From Heliomarina baculiformis (GTDB lineage: Bacteria; Pseudomonadota; Alphaproteobacteria; Rhodobacterales; Rhodobacteraceae), in contig NZ_JAIMIC010000005.1 in the NCBI RefSeq assembly GCF_019966545.1, positions 1 through 64,000 of the forward strand: a stretch of 64,000 nt of DNA, given 5' to 3'. Made by a program: the position numbers and the translations under genes. How positions within the stretch are numbered: position 1 is the stretch's first letter; each line of letters begins with the position of its first letter. Positions 44,660 to 53,992 of this stretch are shown in pieces. The notes under the pieces were generated by a model. The model saw nothing but the letters and a program-made list of their open reading frames with translations. It did not search any database and was not told the DNA's origin.

Positions 44660-47032
44660 ATGTTTTTGGGTTTAGACGGCGTCGAGATCGGCCTGATCAT
44701 CGTTCTGCTCTGCCTCTTCGCAGGTATTCTTTCGGGCTTTCCGGTGGCATTCGCCATTTCCGGTGCCGGTGCCATTTCCTTTGGCATCATCGCCGGGCTC
44801 GACAGTGCCGGATTGCTGATCCATCAGGCGATCGACACCGGGTCGGACGCCTATCAGCAGCTTGTTAATTCCGGAGTTCACAGGGATGCCATATCGGTCT
44901 TCCGATACCCCGAGCTACCACGCTACGAAACGCCGGTGTTCGACGGTGGTTGGGAACAGGCGCTGAACCGCAACCTTTCCTTTATCGTCAACCGTATGAA
45001 CGACCGTGTCTTTGCCGGTCAGTCCATCGAGACGCTGCTTGCGGTTCTGATGTTCGTGATGATGGGCATCGTGCTCGAACGCTCGAAAATTGCCGAAGAT
45101 CTTCTGACCACGATGGCGCGTGTCTTTGGCCCCTTGCCGGGCGGTCTGGCCGTTTCGGTTGTCGTCGTGGGCGCCTTCCTTGCCGCCTCGACTGGGATCG
45201 TCGGCGCGACCGTGGTGACCATGGGGCTGCTCTCCCTTCCGACCATGCTGCGCAACGGCTATTCACCCGAGATTTCGACTGGTGTCATCGCGGCCTCGGG
45301 AACGTTGGGGCAGATCATTCCGCCGTCCATCGTGATCGTTCTGCTGGGCACGCTCGCGGGTGATCTCTATTCCACCGCGCAAGAGGCGCGGGCGCAGGCG
45401 GCGGGTTGTTCCGACGCGCTGACCTATCTGGGCCGTCCGGCGGTTGTTTCCGTGGGCACGCTGTTCCAGTCGGCCATGCTGCCCGGCATTCTGCTGGCAA
45501 TCCTCTACGCAGGCTACGCCTTTGTTTATGCGCTGCTGAACCCGTCACGTGCACCTGCCGTTACGCTTGCTGCGCGGGTCGGCAACCCGCTGACCCGTAA
45601 CGAACGTCTTGGCTGGTTCATCGCCGCGCCGGTTCTGCTGATCGGTGGCGCGGTCTTGCTTGCCGAAATCGGCGTGATCGGTGCACAGGACCGGCATCTC
45701 GACACCAGTAGCAGTGCCGAAAACGTTTCGATCCTGCGCACGAATGTCAGCGAACAGTGCCAGGCCTCGATGATCGAGCTGCACGGGCAGGAAAAATGGG
45801 ATGAATCCGTAGCACTGCGTGCGTCGGGGGCGGCTGCCGTGGCCGAGGCCGAAGCACAGGCAGCGGAAGACGCCGCCGAAGCAGACGGTCTTGAAACACC
45901 GGCCGATGCTGTGCCGGTCATGAATGCCGCACCGATCGGCACCGGCGTTGCCACCATCGTGGTTCTGCTGGGTCTGGTCCTCACCACGGCGCGCGGCGTT
46001 GCGCCGATGGCGTCACCGGTTCCGTTGCTGGTGGGTGCGCTTGGGCTTGTCCTCGTTCTGATCGTCGATCTGCTGCTGATCGGTCCGCTGACTTCGTCGG
46101 GTGCCACGGTGCTGTTGCTGGCGATCCCGCTGGCGATCACGCTCTGGTCCTGTCGGCACGCGGCCGCACGGCTGGCGCAAAACGACCTGATCCGTGTCGT
46201 CTTTCCGCCGCTGGTCCTGATCGTGGCGGTGCTGGGGTCGATACTTGGCGGGATCACTAACCCGACACCGGCAGCGGCGCTTGGCGCGGCAGGGGCCATC
46301 ATGCTCGCCGCCTATCGCAAGCTCAAGGACGAGGGCGGATCGGGCAAGATCATCATCATGGCCACGCTGGCCGTTGTCGTGATGATCCTGCTTGGGATGA
46401 ACTTTGACCTGCGGATCAATCAGGCGAATGTGACGTTTGAAGGCTGGGTCGCGTTCTTCCTTGCCTATGCAAGCTACATGGTTGCGGCTTTCGGTCTGGC
46501 CTATTCCTGCTGGGTGCTTTACCGCACCGGCGTTCTGCGGCCGGTTGTGCGCGAAACAGCCAAGGTCACCTCGATGGTGTTCACCATCCTGATCGGGTCG
46601 CAACTGCTGAACCTCGTGGTGATCTCTTTTGGGGGCGAGCATTACATCCAGCAGTTCCTGATGAGCTTTGACAACGAATTCAAAGTTTTCCTGATCGTTA
46701 TGCTGGTGCTGTTCGTGCTGGGCTTTGTGCTCGATTTCCTCGAGATCATTTACATCGTCGTGCCAATCGTCGGCCCCGTCATCTACGGGGGCAGCTTTGA
46801 TCCGAAATGGGTGACGATCATGATCGCGGTGAACCTGCAGACGTCCTTCCTGACGCCGCCTTTCGGGTTCGCGCTCTTCTATCTGCGCGGCGTTGCCCCA
46901 CCAGAGGTGACAACCGGACATATCTATCGCGGTATCCTGCCCTTCGTGCTGATCCAAGTCGCGGGTCTGGGGCTGCTCTGGCTGTTCCCTGCCATCGTGA
47001 CGATCGTGCCGCAGATACTCGGTGGTTACTGA
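44660..47032 (+). CDS. TRAP transporter large permease, enlarged (DctM type)
   Basis: The protein has 790 residues, against about 430 for typical DctM. The canonical parts are recognisable: the N-terminal helices (1-60), MGIVLERSKIAEDLL (136-150), LAASTGIVGATVVTMG (174-189), SGTLGQIIPPSIVIVLLG (213-230), the GITNPTPAAALGAAGA repeat (531-546) and the C-terminal helices (TSFLTPPFGFALFYL). Insertions occur at about 60-107 (hydrophilic), 343-425 (acidic Ala/Glu-rich) and 555-625 (two helices), with extra helices at 426-500. It transports substrate with Na+ or H+ in the inner membrane. Long DctM forms are known in this order. The role of the insertions is unknown. Confidence 0.9.
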   Translation: MFLGLDGVEIGLIIVLLCLFAGILSGFPVAFAISGAGAISFGIIAGLDSAGLLIHQAIDTGSDAYQQLVNSGVHRDAISVFRYPELPRYETPVFDGGWEQALNRNLSFIVNRMNDRVFAGQSIETLLAVLMFVMMGIVLERSKIAEDLLTTMARVFGPLPGGLAVSVVVVGAFLAASTGIVGATVVTMGLLSLPTMLRNGYSPEISTGVIAASGTLGQIIPPSIVIVLLGTLAGDLYSTAQEARAQAAGCSDALTYLGRPAVVSVGTLFQSAMLPGILLAILYAGYAFVYALLNPSRAPAVTLAARVGNPLTRNERLGWFIAAPVLLIGGAVLLAEIGVIGAQDRHLDTSSSAENVSILRTNVSEQCQASMIELHGQEKWDESVALRASGAAAVAEAEAQAAEDAAEADGLETPADAVPVMNAAPIGTGVATIVVLLGLVLTTARGVAPMASPVPLLVGALGLVLVLIVDLLLIGPLTSSGATVLLLAIPLAITLWSCRHAAARLAQNDLIRVVFPPLVLIVAVLGSILGGITNPTPAAALGAAGAIMLAAYRKLKDEGGSGKIIIMATLAVVVMILLGMNFDLRINQANVTFEGWVAFFLAYASYMVAAFGLAYSCWVLYRTGVLRPVVRETAKVTSMVFTILIGSQLLNLVVISFGGEHYIQQFLMSFDNEFKVFLIVMLVLFVLGFVLDFLEIIYIVVPIVGPVIYGGSFDPKWVTIMIAVNLQTSFLTPPFGFALFYLRGVAPPEVTTGHIYRGILPFVLIQVAGLGLLWLFPAIVTIVPQILGGY

Positions 47033-47060
47033 TCCCGGTAACTGCTTCTCGTTAAATAAA

Positions 47061-47091
47061 AAAAACCGCGCCTCTTCCGGGGCGCGGTTTT
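47061..47091. terminator. Bidirectional terminator after the TRAP operon
   Basis: AAAACCGCGCC and GGCGCGGTTTT pair around a TCTTCCGG loop. A-run and T-run flank both sides, so it can end both dctM (plus) and the convergent DUF533 gene (minus). Confidence 0.85.
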
Positions 47092-47115
47092 GTCGTTTCA
47101 GGCTGTCGGTCGGGT

Positions 47116-47835
47116 TTATTCCAGAACCTGCTTGCGCGCGGCGCTGGCCTCGAGATCAAGATGCCCGCGCAGACCGTCGGGCATGGCGAGGTGGCGCGCC
47201 AGATCGTCGAGATAGGCCTTTTCCTCGGGCGTATCGGGATCGACCGCAAGAACCGAGGCCAGATAGATCTCGGCGCGCTGCTCATCCGTCCGGGCAAGTC
47301 GCGCGGTGGCCGAGGAATCTGCAGGGGCCGAGAAACAGTCGAACAGGGCGGCTTTCTCTTCGGCGCCAAGGCCCAGCTGCTCGATCTGCTCGCGGATACG
47401 CATGTGTTCGTCCTGATCTATGTGATCGTCAGATTTGGCGGCCGAAATCATCGCGCGCATCAGCGACAGGCGGAAATCCTGACCGCTGGCATCCTGATCG
47501 TTCTCGATATCAAACCCGCTGTTCGCGGGCGGCTTCGGTAGGTTCAGCGGAGCTTCCTCGGTGCCCGAGCTCTGGTTCGTCTGCCAGTCGCGATAGGCCT
47601 TGTAGGCCAGCCCGCCGACAGCGGCGAGCCCGCCGTATTTCAGCGCCTTGCCGCCCAGCTTGCGGCCCTTCTTGGTGCCGAGCAGCAGCGCGATCATGCC
47701 ACCGGCTGCGGCACCGCCGCCAAGCCCGCCAGGCAGGTTCGACATCCGGTCGCTGACAGATGTTCCCTGTTTCGACCCGCCCTGACCGGACTGACCCGAG
47801 CCCAGAAAACTGTCCAGCAGCCTGTTGATATCCAT
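47116..47835 (-). CDS. DUF533/TerB-like protein
   Basis: The protein has 239 residues. The N-terminal part is Gly/Ser-rich (LLDSFLGSGQ, then a glycine-rich hydrophobic stretch LGGGAAAGGMIALLLGTKKGRK that could span or associate with a membrane). The C-terminal 130 residues form a TerB-like helical domain (RAMISAAKSDDHIDQDEHMRI, with the acidic residues of a metal-binding TerB site). Start MDINRLL at 47835 has AGGGAG about 8 bases upstream. The function is unknown; DUF533 proteins are common near envelope genes. Convergent with dctM. Confidence 0.82.
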   Translation of the reverse strand: MDINRLLDSFLGSGQSGQGGSKQGTSVSDRMSNLPGGLGGGAAAGGMIALLLGTKKGRKLGGKALKYGGLAAVGGLAYKAYRDWQTNQSSGTEEAPLNLPKPPANSGFDIENDQDASGQDFRLSLMRAMISAAKSDDHIDQDEHMRIREQIEQLGLGAEEKAALFDCFSAPADSSATARLARTDEQRAEIYLASVLAVDPDTPEEKAYLDDLARHLAMPDGLRGHLDLEASAARKQVLE

Positions 47836-47985
47836 CGTAAATCTCCCTGTACAAATACGGTTGTAACCGAGGTGGGCACGGGGGCGTGGCAAATCAAGAA
47901 AGCTGCAGTGAGGGGGGAGAGGCACGTGTCCCACGCAGGAGAAACCGGCAGATATCCGCCGTCATAACGAGGCCAACAGACGGCG

Positions 47986-48807
47986 TCAGCCGCTGGTCGG
48001 GCGGCGGTCGGGAAGGTTGATGTTGGCGACCTGTTCGGCAATCGGATCGGTCGACAAGGGATGAAGGTCAGAGGAATAGGCCGCAGGGTCGCGCATCTGC
48101 TGCCATTCGCCCCCCAGGTAGACCTCAAGCCCCGAGAACTTGGACTTGTAATCCATTTTCTGGCTGCCCGGCACCCAGTATCCGAGATAGACGTAAGGTA
48201 GCCCCGCATCGCGGGCAATCTGTACGTGATCGAGGATCATGTAGGTGCCCAGGCTCGCACGGGGACGGTCGGGGGTGTAAAAGGAATAGACCATGCTCAG
48301 CCCGTCATCGAGCACGTCCGTCAGGCTGACACCGATCATCTCGTTTTCTTCGGGATCGGAATATTCGATCACCCGGCTGCGGATCGGGGTTTCCTCGATC
48401 ATCGCGGCGAATTCGAAGACGTCCATATCGGCCATGCCGCCGTCCGCGTGACGTGAATCGAGATAACGGCGAAACAGATCGTACTGGTCTTCGGTCGCCC
48501 AGGGGGAGGTGGCCTTGCGGTGGATTTCGGCATTTCGCGAAATCACTTTGCGTTGGTTGCGCGAGGCCTTGAACCGCGACACGTCGATCCGCGCTGATAG
48601 GCAAGCGGAACATTCCGCGCAGGACGGGCGGTACAACACGTTTTGCGACCGGCGGAAGCCCTGCTGCGAGAGAGAGTTGTTCAGCTTGTCCGAGTTTTCG
48701 CCCTGCAGTGCCGTGAACAGCTTACGCTCCATCCTGCCCTCGAGGTAAGGGCAGGGCTGAGGCGCAGTTACATAGAACTGCGGAGCTATTGGCAAAGTGT
48801 GGCGCAT
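47986..48807 (-). CDS. bpt: Aspartate/glutamate leucyltransferase (Bpt)
   Basis: The protein has 273 residues and transfers leucine from Leu-tRNA to N-terminal Asp or Glu (N-end rule), marking substrates for ClpS/ClpAP. Family motifs are the [14 protein letters not shown] opening, the cysteine pair in [46 protein letters not shown] in part ([11 protein letters not shown]), and [18 protein letters not shown]. It is soluble and acts on cytosolic proteins. ATG at 48807. The nearest gene downstream is the DUF533 gene on the same strand. Confidence 0.95.
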   Translation of the reverse strand: MRHTLPIAPQFYVTAPQPCPYLEGRMERKLFTALQGENSDKLNNSLSQQGFRRSQNVLYRPSCAECSACLSARIDVSRFKASRNQRKVISRNAEIHRKATSPWATEDQYDLFRRYLDSRHADGGMADMDVFEFAAMIEETPIRSRVIEYSDPEENEMIGVSLTDVLDDGLSMVYSFYTPDRPRASLGTYMILDHVQIARDAGLPYVYLGYWVPGSQKMDYKSKFSGLEVYLGGEWQQMRDPAAYSSDLHPLSTDPIAEQVANINLPDRRPTSG

Positions 48808-48871
48808 TAATCATTCATCGTACTGTTTCAATGATGATAACAACGCGATACGGCCCCGCCAAGTGGCGAAG

Positions 48872-49315
48872 TTAACTCACGGCCGATGCGCGGCGATTGA
48901 GCGCGACCGAACCGAGTAGGGAATCCGTGAGGCCCTGCGCCCGCGACCCGGTCATCATCATGATTACCGAGATGACCTGAAGGATCGGCACGGCCATGCT
49001 GAGCGTATAGCCAAAGGTGTGCAGAAAAGCCAGCGAAAGGTCGAAAGGCCGTCCGTTGATGTCGCGCAACTCCAGCCCGACAAAGCGCATGCCCCAAGTG
49101 GCAGAGCCGTTTGCGATGGTTACTGTCCGGTAAATAAAACCAATTGTCAGGTAGAGGATGGGCCAGACGAAGAGCCCGACAAAGGCGGTCAGCACGACCA
49201 CGACCAGAGAGAGCAACACGATCAGGATCGTGTCGACAATCCAGGCGATGAGACGCTTGGCCGGTACGTTTTCGTAAAATTGCGGCTGTCGATCCGCATC
49301 GGGCAGGGCTGACAT
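48872..49315 (-). CDS. RDD-family membrane protein
   Basis: The protein has 147 residues. Two long hydrophobic segments (about 26-55 and 56-75) and a C-terminal one (105-125) fit the RDD family, whose signature Arg, Asp and Asp residues are at LIAWIVDT (Arg20, Asp26) and LGSVALNRR. ATG at 49315 follows AAAGGA. RDD proteins often cluster with transport or export genes and their function is unknown. The open frame continues upstream only into the DUF2852 gene. Confidence 0.82.
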   Translation of the reverse strand: MSALPDADRQPQFYENVPAKRLIAWIVDTILIVLLSLVVVVLTAFVGLFVWPILYLTIGFIYRTVTIANGSATWGMRFVGLELRDINGRPFDLSLAFLHTFGYTLSMAVPILQVISVIMMMTGSRAQGLTDSLLGSVALNRRASAVS

Positions 49316-49385
49316 GGTCGCTAGGGTCCTTTGTTTAGCAATAAGCGGCAATCCCTGCCGGTCGCAGGGATTGCATAAATATCGG

Positions 49386-49811
49386 TCAAAGTGTCGATTC
49401 GGTGCCGTTATCTTCGTTCTTGCGGGCACGTTCGTCGATGAACTGGTCGAACTCGGCCTTGTCCTTGGCTTCGCGCAGTCGCTCGAGGAATGCCTCGAAA
49501 TCATGCTGCTCCTGCTCAAGCCGTTTCAGGGTATCGGCCTTGTAGGCGTCAAAGGCGCTGTTCCCGGTGGTCGAGGACATGCTGAATTGCGTCGAATTCC
49601 ACGCCGAGCGGCGTTTGCAGGAAGATTTGAACATGCGTTTACTCCAGATCATATAGGCAAGAAGGGCAAGACCTACAGGCCAGAAGAAGACAAAACCGAG
49701 TACCATCACGGCGATCCACGCGCCTTTACCGCGTGTGTCGAGCCAGTGTTCGGCCTTGGAAAGCCAGCCCATCGGCGATGGGGCGTGGGCAGTGCTGGTC
49801 AGTGTTTGCAT
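49386..49811 (-). CDS. DUF2852 membrane protein
   Basis: The protein has 141 residues. One transmembrane helix (about 33-56, WIAVMVLGFVFFWPVGLALL) is followed by a basic KRMFKS stretch and a long C-terminal coiled coil (about 88-125, rich in Glu, Arg, Leu), as in the DUF2852 family of Rhodobacterales. The start ATG at 49811 is preceded by GGAGA. Function unknown. The RDD gene follows 70 bases downstream on the same strand. Confidence 0.85.
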   Translation of the reverse strand: MQTLTSTAHAPSPMGWLSKAEHWLDTRGKGAWIAVMVLGFVFFWPVGLALLAYMIWSKRMFKSSCKRRSAWNSTQFSMSSTTGNSAFDAYKADTLKRLEQEQHDFEAFLERLREAKDKAEFDQFIDERARKNEDNGTESTL

Positions 49812-49949
49812 CGTCGTCAGTCTCCGGTGTTGGATCATGTGGATGTGAATGTCTTTCACATTACGACAGATGGGAAGCCACCGGGCCCTCTGCAAGGGGT
49901 GATGTGAAAAGAATTTACATTAATGCGTCTGACCGGGCCGGGGCAGCCG

Positions 49950-50417
49950 CTATTCGGTGAACTCGACTAATTCGGCGCCGGTCAGAACGGATAAGCGCTT
50001 CGGCGCGATGGCAAATACATGGTGCGGCGTACCGGCTGCGGCCCAGATAACCTCGAAATCCATCAGGCGCGGATCAAGGAAGCTGCGGATCGGGTTGAGA
50101 TGGCCCACCGGTGACACGCCGCCAATGGCAAATGCGGTCTGTGCCCGGATCAGGGCGGCATCCGCCTTGTCGAGCGGTTCACCCGCCAGCGCGGTCGCCT
50201 TGTCCGCATCGACGCGATTACCACCCGCCGTCACGAAAAGCAGCGCCTCATTGCTCCCCGTTCCGCGAAAGATGATCGACTTGGCAATCTGATCGACCCC
50301 GCAGCCCAGCGCATCGGCGGCATCCTGTGCCGTGCGGGCCAATGCGGTTTCGCGAATGTCCGGGGTTTCGCCTGCGGCTTCAAGGGCGGCGCGGACGCGT
50401 TTCAGGCTCTTGCTCAT
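49950..50417 (-). CDS. YbaK/EbsC-type aminoacyl-tRNA deacylase
   Basis: The protein has 155 residues. It belongs to the YbaK/ProX editing fold: IAKSIIFRG, the lysine and DKA(T) segment of NRVDADKATALAG, GGVSPVGHLN and TGAELVEFTE. Members hydrolyse mischarged Cys-tRNAPro or Ala-tRNAPro. The ATG at 50417 is the family start; the open frame upstream has no such character. Divergent from the NTF2-like gene at 50456, with 38 bases between. Confidence 0.88.
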   Translation of the reverse strand: MSKSLKRVRAALEAAGETPDIRETALARTAQDAADALGCGVDQIAKSIIFRGTGSNEALLFVTAGGNRVDADKATALAGEPLDKADAALIRAQTAFAIGGVSPVGHLNPIRSFLDPRLMDFEVIWAAAGTPHHVFAIAPKRLSVLTGAELVEFTE

Positions 50418-50455
50418 TCTTCTTTCTCTCAATTGACGCGGCTGGACGGGCGTGC

Positions 50456-50848
50456 ATGTTGAAAACCATGTTACAAAGCGAAAATCCACCCCCGGACCTT
50501 CCCGAGATGCTGGCGCTGGAAACCTCGGTCTGGGAGGCGCTGGCCCGGGGCGATACCGAGGCCGATCGCGCGGCCCTTTCACCCGATTTCCTTGGCGTCT
50601 ATCCAAGCGGGTTCTCCGACCGAGAAGGCCATGTTTCCCAGCTAGATGCGGGGCCGAGCATTGCCGAATACGCGCTGAGCGAAACGCGCATTCAGGTCTA
50701 TGCGCCGGATCTGGCCATGCTGTCATACCGCGCGCGGTTCCGGCGCGGGCAGGACTGGCATGACATGTATGTTTCCTCTCTCTGGGAGCGTCATGGGCAG
50801 GGATGGCACAACCTCTTCTCGCAGGATACGCCGGTCGAGGCTCCTTGA
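50456..50848 (+). CDS. NTF2-like (DUF4440) protein
   Basis: The protein has 130 residues and the SnoaL/NTF2 cone fold outline: an N-terminal helix (EMLALETSVWEALARGD), FLGVYPSGF, then alternating strands (VYAPDLAMLSYRARF, WHDMYVSSLWERHGQGW, HNLFSQDTP). No catalytic residue can be assigned. A second ATG at 50468 is possible. It precedes glnE by 39 bases on the same strand and may be in the same transcript. Confidence 0.75.
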   Translation: MLKTMLQSENPPPDLPEMLALETSVWEALARGDTEADRAALSPDFLGVYPSGFSDREGHVSQLDAGPSIAEYALSETRIQVYAPDLAMLSYRARFRRGQDWHDMYVSSLWERHGQGWHNLFSQDTPVEAP

Positions 50849-50887
50849 ACCCTTGCGCCGCCGCGCGCGTCATGATTGCGTCAGACC

Positions 50888-53698
50888 ATGGAATTCGTCC
50901 GTCAAATCACCCGTCTGCCCCGCGCCTATGATCCCGAACTGGGGCAGGATTGTCTTGACCGTATGCCCGGTCTCAGCGGCGATCTGGCCGAGCTGATCCG
51001 GGGCGCGGCGGGCAGCAGCCCCTATCTCAAGGAACTGGCCGAACGCCAGAAGGACTGGCTGGTTCCCGCGCTCGAGGATGCGGACGCGGCCCTTGCGGCA
51101 CTGTTCGATGACGTCGCGGCAAAGCGCGAAGACCTGCCAAAGCCGGATGAGCTGAAACCCGTGCTGCGGCGGGCCAAGCAGCGGGTCGCGCTGATCGCCG
51201 GACTCGCCGATCTGGCCGGGGTCTGGCCGCTTGAACGCGTGACCGGCGCGCTCAGCGAATTCGCGGCGTTGGCCTGCGATGTGGCGATCAAGGCAGAGAT
51301 CGCACAGCTTGTACGGCGCGGGAAACTGCCGGGGCAGGGCGAAGATGACATCGCCGAGGCGGCGGGCCTTGTGGTGCTGGCGATGGGCAAGATGGGCGCG
51401 GGCGAGCTGAACTATTCCTCGGATATCGACCTGATCGTGCTGTTCGATGAAATTCGCTATGACGCGGATGATTTTCATGACGCTCGGCAGGGTCTTGTCC
51501 GGGCGACCCGCAACATGTGCGCGACGCTCAGCGACAGGACCGGCGACGGCTATGTCTTTCGCACCGATCTGCGGCTTCGCCCGGATCCTTCTGTCACACC
51601 GGTCTGCATGTCGATGGCGGCGGCCGAAACCTACTACGAAAGCCTTGGCCGCACATGGGAACGCGCGGCCTATATCAAGGCCAACCCCGTGGCGGGCGAT
51701 CTCAAGGCGGGGGCGCGGTTCATCAAGACCCTGCGCCCCTTCATCTGGCGGCGGCATCTCGACTTCGCCGCGATACAGGACGCTCATGACATGCGCCTGC
51801 GCATCCGGCAGACCAAGGGGCTTGGCGGCGCGATCACGGTGCCGGGCCATGACATGAAACTTGGGCGCGGCGGTATCCGCGAGATCGAATTCTTCACCCA
51901 GACCCGACAGCTTATCGCAGGCGGGCGCGACGAAAGCCTGCGTCTGCGCGGCACGGTACCGGGTTTGGAGGCGCTGGCCGCGCGTAACTGGCTCCCCTCG
52001 GACATAAGCAATCGCCTGATCGACTATTACCGCACCCATCGCGAAGTCGAACATCGCATCCAGATGGTGCATGACGCCCAGACCCACAAGGTGCCGGTCA
52101 ACCCCGAGGAAATGGCCCGCGTCGCCTGCCTCATGGACAAGGACAGCGCGGCTCTGATCGCCGAACTGGCAGAACGGCTGAGCGCGGTGCATGAGCTGAC
52201 CGAAGGCTTTTTCGCCCCCGACACCAACGGCACCCCACAGGAAGATCCGCCGCCCGAGATCGACATTTCGGTCTGTCGCCGCTGGCCAAGCTATCCGGCG
52301 CTACGATCCGAACGGGCGCGGCGCATTTTTGAACGGCTGCGCCCAGAGCTTCTCAACCGCCTGTCGCGCACCAGCGAGCCACAGGAAGCGCTTCTGGCAC
52401 TTGACGGGTTTCTTGCCGGTCTGCCCGCCGGGGTGCAGCTCTTTTCGCTCTTCGAGGCAAATCCGCAGCTAATCGACTTGCTGGTGGATATTGTCGGCAC
52501 CTCGCCCGCGCTGGCGGGCTACCTGTCGCGCAACGCCTCGGTTTTCGACGCGGTGATCGGTGGCGATTTCTTTGCCGACTGGCCGGGCGAGGAAGCGTTG
52601 ACCAAGGGGGCGATCAATGCGCTGGCCCGCGAGCCGGATTATGAAAGCAAGCTCGACGCCGCACGGCGATGGGCCAAGGAATGGCGGTTCCGTATCGGGG
52701 TGCACCATCTGCGCGGCCTGATAAGCGCGGATGAGGCGGGCGCGCAATATGCCGATCTCGCCGACAGTGTGATCAAGGCGCTATTCCCGGTGGTCGTCAC
52801 GCAATTCGCGGAAAAGCACGGGGCGCCGCCGGGCCGCGGGGCGGCAGTGCTGGGCATGGGCTCGCTTGGCGCGCGGGCGCTGAACGCGGCCTCCGATCTC
52901 GATCTGATCGTGATCTACGACCCCGAGGATCAGGAAAGCTCTGATGGGAAACGCCCGCTTGCCGCCCGTCCCTATTACGCGCGGCTGACGCAGGCGCTGA
53001 TCACGGCGCTGACCGCGCCGATGGCCGAAGGGCGGCTTTACGAGGTGGATATGCGCCTGCGCCCCTCGGGCAATCAGGGGCCGGTCGCCACAAGCTGGAC
53101 CAGCTTCCGCGACTACCAGCAGAACGAGGCATGGGTCTGGGAACATCTGGCCCTGACCCGGGCAAGGGTCATCACCGAGAGCGGCACAGGCCTTGGGCAG
53201 GAAATCGAAGCCTTCCGGGCGAAGCTTCTGGGGCAGCCGCAGGAACGCGAAAAAGTCCTGCGCGAGGTGGCCGAGATGCGCGACAGGCTCATGGCCGCGA
53301 AATCCCCCGACGGGCCGTGGGATGCCAAGACCGGGCCGGGGCGTATGCAGGATATTGAACTGGTCGCGCAGGCCGGCGCGCTGCTGGCGGGCGAACCAGT
53401 CGGCGGCGTTGGGAAGGGGCTCAGGGCGGCGGCGACGGCAGGATGGCTGTCGGAGGCGGATGCCGGCGCACTTGGTGCCGTTTACGACAGGCTCTGGGCC
53501 GTGCGCACGGCAGCACGGCTGCTCACCGGTGGTCCGCTTGACAGCGCCCGCATTGGCGAGGGCGGCGCAACCTTCCTGTGCCGGACGGCCAAAGCCGAGG
53601 ATCTCGAAAGCTTGCAGGACGGGCTGGTTGCGTCCTATTCGGAAACCGCGGCCCGGATAGACGCGGCGCTTGAGGGGGTATCATGCGATGAAGAATGA
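50888..53698 (+). CDS. glnE: Bifunctional glutamine synthetase adenylyltransferase/deadenylase
   Basis: The protein has 936 residues and regulates GlnA by adenylylating or removing AMP from its Tyr. Two GlnE-type nucleotidyltransferase domains are visible: LAMGKMGAGELNYSSDIDL (about 164-182) and LGMGSLGARALNAASDLDL (about 655-673), each with a G-x-S/A-D-x-D metal site, separated and followed by helical glutamate-ammonia-ligase regulatory regions. The two sites act in opposite directions, under PII and glutamine control. The ATG at 50888 gives a better N-terminus (MEFVRQITRLPRAYDP) than the TTG at 50876. Confidence 0.95.
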   Translation: MEFVRQITRLPRAYDPELGQDCLDRMPGLSGDLAELIRGAAGSSPYLKELAERQKDWLVPALEDADAALAALFDDVAAKREDLPKPDELKPVLRRAKQRVALIAGLADLAGVWPLERVTGALSEFAALACDVAIKAEIAQLVRRGKLPGQGEDDIAEAAGLVVLAMGKMGAGELNYSSDIDLIVLFDEIRYDADDFHDARQGLVRATRNMCATLSDRTGDGYVFRTDLRLRPDPSVTPVCMSMAAAETYYESLGRTWERAAYIKANPVAGDLKAGARFIKTLRPFIWRRHLDFAAIQDAHDMRLRIRQTKGLGGAITVPGHDMKLGRGGIREIEFFTQTRQLIAGGRDESLRLRGTVPGLEALAARNWLPSDISNRLIDYYRTHREVEHRIQMVHDAQTHKVPVNPEEMARVACLMDKDSAALIAELAERLSAVHELTEGFFAPDTNGTPQEDPPPEIDISVCRRWPSYPALRSERARRIFERLRPELLNRLSRTSEPQEALLALDGFLAGLPAGVQLFSLFEANPQLIDLLVDIVGTSPALAGYLSRNASVFDAVIGGDFFADWPGEEALTKGAINALAREPDYESKLDAARRWAKEWRFRIGVHHLRGLISADEAGAQYADLADSVIKALFPVVVTQFAEKHGAPPGRGAAVLGMGSLGARALNAASDLDLIVIYDPEDQESSDGKRPLAARPYYARLTQALITALTAPMAEGRLYEVDMRLRPSGNQGPVATSWTSFRDYQQNEAWVWEHLALTRARVITESGTGLGQEIEAFRAKLLGQPQEREKVLREVAEMRDRLMAAKSPDGPWDAKTGPGRMQDIELVAQAGALLAGEPVGGVGKGLRAAATAGWLSEADAGALGAVYDRLWAVRTAARLLTGGPLDSARIGEGGATFLCRTAKAEDLESLQDGLVASYSETAARIDAALEGVSCDEE

Positions 53699-53954
53699 AG
53701 ACGACCCCAAAGGGCTTATCCGCGAAGCCTATCGGATCGACGGGATCACCCTTGCCGAATGCCGCTCGATCTTTCTCGACTGGGCGTTGAGCCTGCCTGC
53801 CGACGCGGATACCGCCCCGGCGATCGAGCGTCTGTCAGGCCATTACGGCCCGGATCATCCGGATCATCCGATGACCGCCGTGCTGGCCGAAGGCAAAACC
53901 ACGCTGACGACGCCGCGCCGACGGGGCGGCTGGCGTTCGCGTCCGCGCAACTGA
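53688..53954 (+). CDS. Small conserved protein overlapping glnE
   Basis: The protein has 88 residues, soluble, with an acidic start (MKNEDDPKGLIREAYRIDG), an HPDHPMTAVLAEG segment and an Arg-rich tail. The ATG at 53688 lies inside the glnE end, so translation is coupled. No family was recognised, but it occupies the glnE-rlmI gap as expected of a conserved Rhodobacterales gene. Function is unknown. Confidence 0.7.
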   Translation: MKNEDDPKGLIREAYRIDGITLAECRSIFLDWALSLPADADTAPAIERLSGHYGPDHPDHPMTAVLAEGKTTLTTPRRRGGWRSRPRN

Positions 53955-53992
53955 CCCTTTCGCCTCGCCGCGCACCCGCGTATGAGACCGCC

